Origin: Polaromonas sp. CG_9.7
GTDB lineage: Bacteria > Pseudomonadota > Gammaproteobacteria > Burkholderiales > Burkholderiaceae_C
DNA: 64,000 nt
Assembly (NCBI RefSeq): GCF_015752205.1
Contig: NZ_JADOVG010000012.1
Location: forward strand, 61,792 to 125,791
Direction: 5' to 3'
Part shown: positions 57,865 to 64,000 of the stretch, piece by piece
How positions within the stretch are numbered: the stretch's first letter is position 1
Layout of the letters: each line of letters starts with the position of its first letter
Translations under genes and position numbers: made by a program
The notes under the pieces: generated by a model
Seen by the model: only the letters and a program-made list of their open reading frames with translations
Databases searched by the model: none
Told to the model about the DNA's origin: nothing

Positions 57865-58021
57865 AAGGTCAGACAGAAGCAATGTGCACCGGCCGCTTGG
57901 TGTTTCCTGGTGGAAACCGTTGCGCAGCAGTGCCAGTTAGGGCATGGTTGTGAGGAAGCGACATTAGCAGGTCGTGCTGTCCCTTGCCCAAGCCTGACGC
58001 GGTAAATGCAAAGACCAGCCT

Positions 58022-58513
58022 ATGCAGCGGCGGTCTCTGCAGCTTGTTCAATATGAAGCCGTCGACAGGCTGGTCCATGCGCTGACAGAAATGCTGGACC
58101 ACACGATGTCCCAACGCCTGGCGCATGGACAGCCGGGTTAGCGCCAAAAAATAGCGAGCTTGTCCGGTATGTCGGCTGCTGGTGCCAGTCGGGCAACCAG
58201 GCCAAGCGCCAGCATCAGCTTGACGTGCTGCTGCTGCATCTCGGACAAAACTTGACAGCCTGCCCCCCGCATCTGGGCTACGCACCCTGTTCAGGATGAT
58301 GCGCCGCCCGTGGCCACCGCCGCTGGCCGGGACGCGCTTCCACAGTTTCTGGAAACCGGCTTTGACGCCTTTGCGCAAATGGGCCGTTTGGAAAAAGTTC
58401 TGCCGCAGGTCAGGCAGCGCGAATCCGAATGGATTCGTTTACTGTTCGATCATGGCGATGTCGCCTGTGCGACTAAATTGAGCCATTTGCTGGCAGCCGA
58501 CAGCATGCATTAG
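58022..58513 (+). pseudogene. Decayed coding region of unknown family
   Basis: Three plus-strand segments with protein-like composition lie in alternating frames: 58022-58141 (LQLVQYEAVDRLVHALTEML), a middle one ending at 58299 (KRQHQLDVLLLHLGQN), and 58310-58513 (ALPQFLETGFDAFAQMGRLE). This looks like a gene broken by two frameshifts. I do not recognise the family. The surrounding 57865-58571 contains no intact gene; the minus-strand frame there has no coding character. Confidence 0.35.
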
Positions 58514-58571
58514 GACAAGCCCGCGGAAGCTTCCACCGCCAGGCTTTCACAATGGTCCGAAAGGAGTGTTT

Positions 58572-60257
58572 ATGGAACGACATTGGCTCAAGAGTTATCC
58601 GGAAGGCGTACCGCACGACATCCAGCCGGAGCAGTTCACTTCTCTGAGCCAGTTGCTGGAAGAGTCATTCAAGGCCCACGCGGACAAGCCATTTTCAGTC
58701 TGCATGGACCGCTGGATGTCATACCGTGAACTGGACAATCTGTCGGCAGCCTTGGGCGCCTGGCTGCAGCAGCTTGGCCTGGAGCCAGGCGCCCGGATCG
58801 CCATCATGCTGCCCAACGTGCCGCAGTTTGCAGTTGCCATGGCGGCAGTCCTGCGCGCCGGCCATACCTGCGTCAACGTCAATCCACTGTACACGGCACG
58901 TGAACTGGAGCATCAGCTCAAGGACTCGGGTGCAACATCGATTGTCATTCTTGAAAACTTCGCGGCCACGCTGGCCCAGGCGATCAAGCGCACGGCGCTC
59001 AAGCATGTCGTCATGGCGTCGATGGGCGATCTGCTTGGCGCCGCGTATGGCCAGTGGATCACTTTTGCCGTCAGGCATCTGGCGAAAATGGTTCCTGCAT
59101 ATATGTTTAGCCTGGACAGCGGGCTGACGGTCACGCCGTTCGCGCGTGCAATAGTCGAAGGTCAACGGCTCACGCTTAAACCGGGGCATTGCACGCTGGA
59201 CTCCATCGCTTTCCTGCAATACACCGGCGGCACGACAGGCCTGTCAAAAGGGGCGGTGCTTACACATCGCAATATCGTGGCGGCCATCCTGCAGGCAGAG
59301 GCCTGGTTTACGCCGGCCTTGGGGCGGATCGGCGATGTCAGCCGGATCAACAACATCGCAGCACTGCCGCTGTACCACATCTTCGCGCTGACCCTGTGCC
59401 TGTTGACCATCCGCTGGGGGGCGCACCTCACGCTGATTCCCAATCCCCGCGATGTGGGGAAATTCATCGAGGTATTAAAAAAACGTCCCTTTCACATGCT
59501 GCCGGCCGTCAATACGCTGTTCAACGCCCTGCTTCAGCATCCGCACTTCAAAACCATCGATTTTTCAAGCCTTTGCATTTCGCAGGCCGGCGGCATGGCG
59601 GCGTCTGAAGGAACCGCCCGGCAGTGGTTGCAGGCCACCGGCAGCCCCATGATCGAAGGCTGGGGCATGAGTGAAACCTGCGCCATCGGAACCAACAATC
59701 CGGTCAACAGCCAAGTGTTCTCGGGCACCATCGGTTTGCCCCTGCCCGGCATCTGGATTGCCATCAAGGATGACGCGGGGAACAGCCTTGAATCCGGTCA
59801 GGATGGCGAGATTTGCATCAAGGGTCCGCAGGTCATGACGGGGTACTACCAACAAGCACAGGAAACAGAAAAAGCCTTCACTGCTGACGGTTTCATGCGC
59901 ACCGGTGACATCGGCAGCATGGACGAGCACGGATATACCAGGATCATTGATCGCAAGAAGGACATGATCATCGTTTCGGGCTTTAATGTCTTTCCCAACG
60001 AACTTGAAAATGTCATTTCCCTGTGCCCTGGCGTTGTCGAATGCGCGGCGATCGGCATTGCCGACGAGAAACAAGGCGAGGCCATCAAGGTCTTTGTGGT
60101 TAAAAATGATCCCGCGTTGACAGAAGACGACATCAGCGCGTATTGCAAGCAGCACCTGACGGGCTACAAACGGCCCAAATACATTGAATTTCGCGAAGCC
60201 CTCCCCAAGACCAATGTCGGAAAAATCCTCAGGAGGGCATTGCGTGCAAAACCCTGA
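58572..60257 (+). CDS. fadD: Long-chain-fatty-acid--CoA ligase
   Basis: A 561-residue adenylate-forming ligase: YTGGTTGLSKGAVLTH, GWGMSETCAIG, MIIVSGFNVFPNELENV and C-terminal Lys in TNVGKILRRAL. The sequence and length fit FadD long-chain acyl-CoA ligases. AAGGAG lies 6 bases before the ATG at 58572. Followed 24 bases later by an MBL-fold hydrolase gene in the same transcript. Confidence 0.9.
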   Translation: MERHWLKSYPEGVPHDIQPEQFTSLSQLLEESFKAHADKPFSVCMDRWMSYRELDNLSAALGAWLQQLGLEPGARIAIMLPNVPQFAVAMAAVLRAGHTCVNVNPLYTARELEHQLKDSGATSIVILENFAATLAQAIKRTALKHVVMASMGDLLGAAYGQWITFAVRHLAKMVPAYMFSLDSGLTVTPFARAIVEGQRLTLKPGHCTLDSIAFLQYTGGTTGLSKGAVLTHRNIVAAILQAEAWFTPALGRIGDVSRINNIAALPLYHIFALTLCLLTIRWGAHLTLIPNPRDVGKFIEVLKKRPFHMLPAVNTLFNALLQHPHFKTIDFSSLCISQAGGMAASEGTARQWLQATGSPMIEGWGMSETCAIGTNNPVNSQVFSGTIGLPLPGIWIAIKDDAGNSLESGQDGEICIKGPQVMTGYYQQAQETEKAFTADGFMRTGDIGSMDEHGYTRIIDRKKDMIIVSGFNVFPNELENVISLCPGVVECAAIGIADEKQGEAIKVFVVKNDPALTEDDISAYCKQHLTGYKRPKYIEFREALPKTNVGKILRRALRAKP

Positions 60258-60281
60258 CTCAAACAAAGCGAGAGGCTTGTG

Positions 60282-61202
60282 ATGGATGCACACGTTCTGC
60301 CAGAAGGTATGCATGTCTTTGAAAGAGGATGGCTTTCAAGCAACAATATCCTGTTTACCGGCGGCGACAAAACCTTGCTGGTTGACAGCGGCTACTCAAC
60401 GCACGCGGAACAAACACTGTCATTGGTTGAAACGGTGCTGAGTGACAGCCCGCTTGATGCGTTGGTCAACACCCACCTGCACAGCGACCATTGCGGAGGC
60501 AATGCCGCCTTGCAAGCACGATATCAAGCGATTCAAACATGGATTCCACCCGGCCATGCCCGGCAGGTTGCCCAATGGGATGCCGTAGCGCTTACTTATG
60601 TACCGACCGGCCAGTTGTGTCCAAGGTTTAATTTCAACCAGACGCTTCAGCCCGGGACCGACATCCGATTCGGGACGACTGACTGGCAAATTCACGCAGC
60701 CCCCGGGCATGATCCGCATTCGGTTGTTTTTTTTGAACCTTCCACCCAAGTCTTGATTTCAGCGGACGCCTTATGGGAAAACGGCTTCGGCGTGGTGTTT
60801 CCGGAGCTTGAAGGCGAGGACGCCTTTTCTGAAGTTGCTGCTACGCTGGCCCTGATCGGCCGGCTCAATCCAAAGATCATCATTCCAGGGCATGGAAGGA
60901 TTTTCAATTACACGCCAGAGACACTGTCCAAAGCGTATCAGCGCCTGGATGCGTTCACCACCAGTCCAACACGACATGCAAGGCATGCGGTGAAGGTATT
61001 GCTTAAGTTCAAGCTGCTTGAGGTCCAGCGCCAGTCAACCCATCAATTTACACAATGGGCCATGGAAACCCCCTATTTTCAACAGATCCGGCAGCATTTC
61101 TTTGCAGATATACCGATGCGTCAATGGATAGAGCAGTTATGCAACGAACTGGTCTCCACCGGCGTAGCGGGCCACCAAGGCGAATACCTCGTCAATTTAT
61201 AA
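60282..61202 (+). CDS. MBL-fold metallo-hydrolase
   Basis: A 306-residue metallo-beta-lactamase-fold protein. Metal motif THLHSDHCGG, His in AAPGHDPHS, Asp in LISADALWE and the late His in IIPGHGR are all present. A C-terminal helical domain (about 215-306) is extra. Paired with fadD; such proteins can be thioesterases or lactonases, and an acyl-CoA related role is plausible but not shown. ATG 60282 has AGAGG upstream. Confidence 0.88.
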   Translation: MDAHVLPEGMHVFERGWLSSNNILFTGGDKTLLVDSGYSTHAEQTLSLVETVLSDSPLDALVNTHLHSDHCGGNAALQARYQAIQTWIPPGHARQVAQWDAVALTYVPTGQLCPRFNFNQTLQPGTDIRFGTTDWQIHAAPGHDPHSVVFFEPSTQVLISADALWENGFGVVFPELEGEDAFSEVAATLALIGRLNPKIIIPGHGRIFNYTPETLSKAYQRLDAFTTSPTRHARHAVKVLLKFKLLEVQRQSTHQFTQWAMETPYFQQIRQHFFADIPMRQWIEQLCNELVSTGVAGHQGEYLVNL

Positions 61203-61216
61203 GACCAAATGGTTGA

Positions 61217-61420
61217 CGACAATTACCTTGGTCGGCGGTCAAGATTGTTGACATCGACGACGCCCGCCTGAACCTGTCGGCCCGCACCATCGAAAACATG
61301 GTCAAAGCACGCGAATTCCCCCCTGGCGTGCGTGTCGGCAAGTATGTGTACTGCACCGAAGCCGTGGTCGCGACCTGGCACACGCGGGTTTTCAGCGCTC
61401 AACTGGGCTGGCGCCCCTGA
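61217..61420 (+). pseudogene. AlpA-like excisionase regulator, 5'-truncated
   Basis: An open frame without a start codon encoding about 67 residues with a helix-turn-helix of the AlpA/excisionase kind (VDIDDARLNLSARTIENMV, FPPGVRVGKYVYCTEAVVATW). The frame runs from just after a TGA and has no ATG or GTG before the conserved part, so the 5' end is lost. Such genes sit at the edges of prophages and integrated elements; it marks the junction between the fadD operon and the recombined right end. Confidence 0.55.
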
Positions 61421-61723
61421 ACAGCAGGATTGCCTGAATATCCCGCAGGACGACACCGGCGAAGCAACCCCTGCGCCTGAAAAAAAAGACCTGCCGTGCA
61501 GGCTAGCCGTTCTGGCTAGGAGCTGCTTTTCCCTGCAAAGACCGCTCCAGCGCCACTGGTGCGGTTCTTTCATGTCTGAAGATGATTTTTTCTTCAGGCA
61601 TGAATCAGCCCGGCTGAAATGCCGTCTCCTTTATGCAGCGGGCAATAGAACGTGAGCCGGGCGTCGAACGACTCCGGTTGGCATCACTCGCGTGGTCGCA
61701 GACTGGTCTGTCCTGTGAGGTCG
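61421..61723. other. Intergenic region with hairpin, no intact gene
   Basis: About 300 bases between the AlpA remnant and hipA. A short stretch (about 61435-61500) is protein-like (NIPQDDTGEATPAPEKK) but lacks a start. It also contains the hairpin described separately. Confidence 0.4.
61571..61602. terminator. Imperfect 12-bp inverted repeat, possible terminator
   Basis: CATGTCTGAAGA, an 8-base T-rich loop, TCTTCAGGCATG: one mismatch in 12 pairs. Lies beyond the AlpA remnant and beyond the hipA stop, so it could end transcription from either side; no T tract follows. Confidence 0.3.
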
Positions 61724-63040
61724 TCAGGCGCGCCGAAAGGGGCTTGCTTTCTTTTTCCTCGCCGGCGCGGACTGAAACCGGGTTTGGTCAAAGTCAATGC
61801 GCTGGGTCAAGAGTTCTGCGCCGTCGATGCGCTCGGCCAGACTCTCAATGTCATGCTCCGACACCCCAGCGTGCACGAAGTGCTGCTGCCAGGTGTTCAC
61901 GACATGAATGACGGCGGCGACTTCTTTCGCAGCCTGCGCGGGCAGCAGCCCGAATGCAGCGCACTGCGACATCGCGTTTTCGAGCGTCGAGTCTCGGCCG
62001 TAGTCGCCGCAGATGAACTCCTGGAACCCCTGCCCCGAATTCGTCGGCAGGACGTCGTACGCCGGCGCCAGCTTAAAGCGGCCATTATCTAACGTGTTTA
62101 CAACCAGTAGGGCGTGGTTCTTCTCGTGGTCATCCGTGTTGTCGACCAGGATGTTGAAGACCATGCGACGAAAGAGCTCGCGCGCGTCCTCAAGGTTGAT
62201 GTCATCCTGGGTAATGCCTACCCGGCGGAGAATTTGCGCCAGTGCGGGGTATCCCATCTCGGGCTCGGCACCCGCTGCGGTTGCCGCCCGGATGGCAGTG
62301 CCTGCCGAGATGCTGTGAATTCTCTGACCACGCTCGCGGTCGAAGCGGCGAATGGCGACCGCGTGCATCCCGACGAGAGGAATGAGCTGCGTCTCGGCCA
62401 CCGTGATGCCTGCGCGCGCGGCCAGCGTCATCGTCGCGTGCTCGATGAGCGGTGTGTCGACGGGCTCGTTATTGAAGAACTTGATGACCCATTGCTGGCC
62501 ATCGATGTCGATGAGCGCCTTGGGCTTTGCGCCACCGAGCGGACTACCGCCACCCGCAATGATTTTGGCTTCCAAGGCAGTAAGGGGCTCGGAGGCTTCA
62601 ACCTTGGCCGCCACCTCACTGAGTTGTTGCGCATCCTCTAGCCGAGGCAGCGGGCCCAGGGCTAGAGGGCTGTAGTTGCTCGACGAAGTAGAAACACCGA
62701 GCGCGCCGAATCGGTCGTCGCCGGCGTAGTACAGGTACTCCATCAGAGAGAGGCGCTTGGGTTTGTCCACGAAGCGAATGACTTTCTCACCCCATCGGTC
62801 TGGCCGCGCGTCGTCGACTGCACCGACCGCGCGCTGCGTGTCGGCGGTCAAGCGGCCTGGAGGAAAGAACTCCGTGTCAACGAGCGGGAGGTCCTCACTC
62901 AGTGCGAACCCGTTGGCCAGCCACTGCTTCCCGTAATGCAAGGAAACGCCCTTGCCAGCGGGGACGAGCTTTAATGCACCGACGTAGCGCGGCGTTGCCG
63001 GGTTACCCAGGTGCCAGAGGTACAAGTCGTCCAATCGCAT
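61724..63040 (-). CDS. hipA: HipA-family serine/threonine kinase toxin
   Basis: A 438-residue HipA with N-terminal subdomain (HipA_N type), glycine-rich phosphate loop GGGSPLGGAKPK (163-174), catalytic Asp 303 in NTDDHEKN and metal Asp 329 in LAPAYDVLP. Family members phosphorylate aminoacyl-tRNA synthetases such as GltX and cause growth arrest. Partnered with the HipB-type gene one base upstream. Length and motifs appear intact. The C-terminus ends in a basic KKKASPFRR tail. Confidence 0.9.
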   Translation of the reverse strand: MRLDDLYLWHLGNPATPRYVGALKLVPAGKGVSLHYGKQWLANGFALSEDLPLVDTEFFPPGRLTADTQRAVGAVDDARPDRWGEKVIRFVDKPKRLSLMEYLYYAGDDRFGALGVSTSSSNYSPLALGPLPRLEDAQQLSEVAAKVEASEPLTALEAKIIAGGGSPLGGAKPKALIDIDGQQWVIKFFNNEPVDTPLIEHATMTLAARAGITVAETQLIPLVGMHAVAIRRFDRERGQRIHSISAGTAIRAATAAGAEPEMGYPALAQILRRVGITQDDINLEDARELFRRMVFNILVDNTDDHEKNHALLVVNTLDNGRFKLAPAYDVLPTNSGQGFQEFICGDYGRDSTLENAMSQCAAFGLLPAQAAKEVAAVIHVVNTWQQHFVHAGVSEHDIESLAERIDGAELLTQRIDFDQTRFQSAPARKKKASPFRRA

Positions 63041-63041
63041 C

Positions 63042-63416
63042 TCAGCTTTTCGTCCGGTTTGCGCTTATATGTGCTTCTGCGGAGGCTCGGGCGCGCGCGC
63101 GACCCAGTTCAACGGCCTCCCGGACATTCATTTCGATGGCGCCTTGGTCGTGTTCCGGCGCCGCTAGATGGCTCAGTTCGCCGTCGCGCTTGATAAGCCA
63201 AAGTGCGGTCGCGACGATGCCGATGCCAACTCCAGGGTCACCGGCTTCAAGCCGCTGCAGCGTGGGCACAGATACGCCCATGCGCTTTGCCCATGTCTTC
63301 AATGACTCCTTGCGGCGCAAGCGGGCGACAGCCAAGTCAGCACCAAGCTTTTCGATGGCGGCGGCAGTTGCTGACGGAAGATGCAGGAGCGCGCGCGCGG
63401 TTTTTGGCATACACAT
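63042..63416 (-). CDS. hipB: HipB-type XRE antitoxin
   Basis: A 124-residue protein with a helix-turn-helix of the XRE type at about residues 30-80 (ADLAVARLRRKESLKTWAKRMGVSVPTLQRLE) and a C-terminal extension. It would neutralise HipA and repress the operon. ATGs at 63416 and 63410 are both possible; the predicted promoter would start transcription at or just before the second, so the message may be nearly leaderless. Confidence 0.85.
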   Translation of the reverse strand: MCMPKTARALLHLPSATAAAIEKLGADLAVARLRRKESLKTWAKRMGVSVPTLQRLEAGDPGVGIGIVATALWLIKRDGELSHLAAPEHDQGAIEMNVREAVELGRARARASAEAHISANRTKS

Positions 63417-63418
63417 AG

Positions 63419-63446
63419 AATGTAGCTAAATAGGCTATAAAGTCAA
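63419..63446 (-). promoter_or_regulatory. hipBA promoter with overlapping inverted repeat
   Basis: On the minus strand TTGACT (63446-63441), 16-base spacer and TACATT (63424-63419). The spacer contains TAGCCTATTTAGCTA, an imperfect palindrome that could be the HipB operator. The -10 lies only three bases before the first ATG. Confidence 0.55.
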
Positions 63447-63712
63447 TATCTATATTTACGTAAGACCAAAAGTCGCCCGGATCACCTAACTAATTTCGCG
63501 CTCGTTGGTTACGTCCTGCACCCGGGACGTCGAGGCGCCCGTGAGCTGTCGGCCGGCGCTCGCATTGCGTCTGCCGGCGCAGCTGTGGTGTAAGCCGCGA
63601 GCAAGGCGGGTGGCGTGACGGCGCGCAGAAAGTGCGGTATTCGCAATAGCGCAAAACCCGCCGGAAGCACCGCGCCGCAAACTACCCAGCCCGGCGGAAT
63701 GTGCGCGTCGGG

Positions 63713-63869
63713 CTAACAGCCGCGAAAAGCGTTGTCGACCTCTTGCGGGGTCATGAGCCGGCCGAGCGACAGCCGCTTTTGCTGCTCGGCCTGCGCGAGC
63801 AGCAGTACCGAGACCAGTTCGGAAATTTTTAGTGGGCTATAGTTTTCGAAAATTTAACCTTTTATTCAT
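63713..63869 (-). pseudogene. Small coding remnant near the insertion sequence
   Basis: Reading the minus strand, an ATG at 63869 with AAGGAG 12 bases upstream opens MNKRLNFRKL and stops; one frame over, a segment YSPLKISELVSVLLLAQAEQ then KRLSLGRLMTPQEVDNAFRG runs to a stop at 63713. A single frameshift at TTTTCGAAAAC would join them into a peptide of about 52 residues. Family not recognised; could be chance. Confidence 0.3.
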
Positions 63870-63905
63870 TCGTTAGGTGCTCCTTCTGCCATGTACTTGC
63901 TAGAC

Positions 63906-64000
63906 TGTCGGCGCCGATTGAATATTGACCCACCCTGCCGATCCAATAGTGACCCAGGGCGGGTCGCTGGTGTTGGAACCAGCAACTGTGGATAAGTGTA
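63906..64000 (+). mobile_element. Left end of an IS21-family-like insertion sequence, truncated by the window
   Basis: Begins TGTCGGCGCCGATTGAATAT and contains two 20-base imperfect direct repeats, 63913-63932 and 63937-63956 (GCCGATTGAATATTGACCCA and GCCGATCCAATAGTGACCCA, 17 of 20 identical). Repeated terminal motifs with TGACCCA are typical of IS21-type ends, where transposase binds. The transposase genes would lie to the right of the window. Confidence 0.6.

Larger units (their letters stand above)
63447..64000. other. Region without intact gene before and across the IS edge
   Basis: From the hipBA promoter to the window end no full gene is seen. It holds a GC-rich stretch to about 63700, a small minus-strand coding remnant (63713-63869) and the left end of an insertion sequence. 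Confidence 0.5.

Noticed and set aside
57869..58378. 169-codon minus-strand frame before the alpha/beta hydrolase
   Set aside because: No family motif, poor composition, and it overlaps better plus-strand coding-like segments.
63989..63997. TGTGGATAA, a perfect DnaA-box sequence, and a similar TGTGGACAA near 12249
   Set aside because: Single isolated sites with no cluster, AT-rich unwinding region or replication genes; not an origin.

Overview
The window reads as chromosomal DNA of a betaproteobacterium of the family Comamonadaceae, most like Polaromonas. The reasons are high GC with strong third-position bias, a liu/MerR leucine-isovalerate cluster, the corC-lnt-glyQ-glyS-hyp-gmhB-plsC-ygjP gene order, and two families of short dispersed repeats of the kind common in this group. 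The genus is an inference; no rRNA or tRNA gene is visible to anchor it.

Left part (1-31.7 kb): leucine/isovalerate and fatty-acid catabolism, nearly all on the minus strand. The MerR regulator LiuR (31189-31584) is bracketed by two identical 16-bp palindromes. Downstream of one lies a run of thioesterase, isovaleryl-CoA dehydrogenase (liuA), carbonic anhydrase, aceK, thiolase, a broken SDR gene and an acyl-CoA dehydrogenase. After a potassium/anion transport block (SLC13 permease, trkA, trkH) and assorted genes (rhodanese, cupin, class V aminotransferase, a DUF2182/DUF1326 divergent pair, a lipoprotein, YchJ, a HAD phosphatase, a two-TM channel), a second tight operon carries an acyl-CoA ligase, liuB, liuC, a DUF4126 protein, a Tat-exported GH10 xylanase, liuD and ghrA, with an AraC regulator divergent from it. 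Together these supply isovaleryl-CoA to HMG-CoA conversion; HMG-CoA lyase (liuE) is not in the window.

Middle (31.8-39 kb): a four-gene signalling cluster: a histidine-kinase-like protein whose phospho-acceptor His is replaced by Thr, a response regulator with an N-terminal excisionase-type HTH, a 1421-residue multi-PAS kinase, and a single-domain receiver. From 39 to 49 kb comes a housekeeping block (ygjP peptidase, plsC, gmhB, glyS, glyQ, lnt, corC) and a GNAT protein. At 49.3-52 kb an Lrp regulator faces hpd-phhA (phenylalanine/tyrosine catabolism).

Right part (52-64 kb): a translationally coupled pair of a receiver-cyclase protein and a hybrid kinase with two receivers and an Hpt domain; an alpha/beta hydrolase; a decayed coding region; an acyl-CoA ligase with an MBL-fold hydrolase; then a recombined end with an AlpA-like remnant, a hipBA toxin-antitoxin pair and the edge of an IS21-type insertion sequence running off the window.

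Two short repeat families recur. Copies of family A lie inside the reading frames of liuB and ygjP, and a copy of family B lies inside the 5' end of phhA, so repeat DNA appears to have become protein sequence in three genes. The most interesting under-described systems seen are the Cys-rich DUF2182/DUF1326 pair with a small Cys-rich leader ORF, the His-less kinase cluster, and the receiver-cyclase/hybrid-kinase pair.
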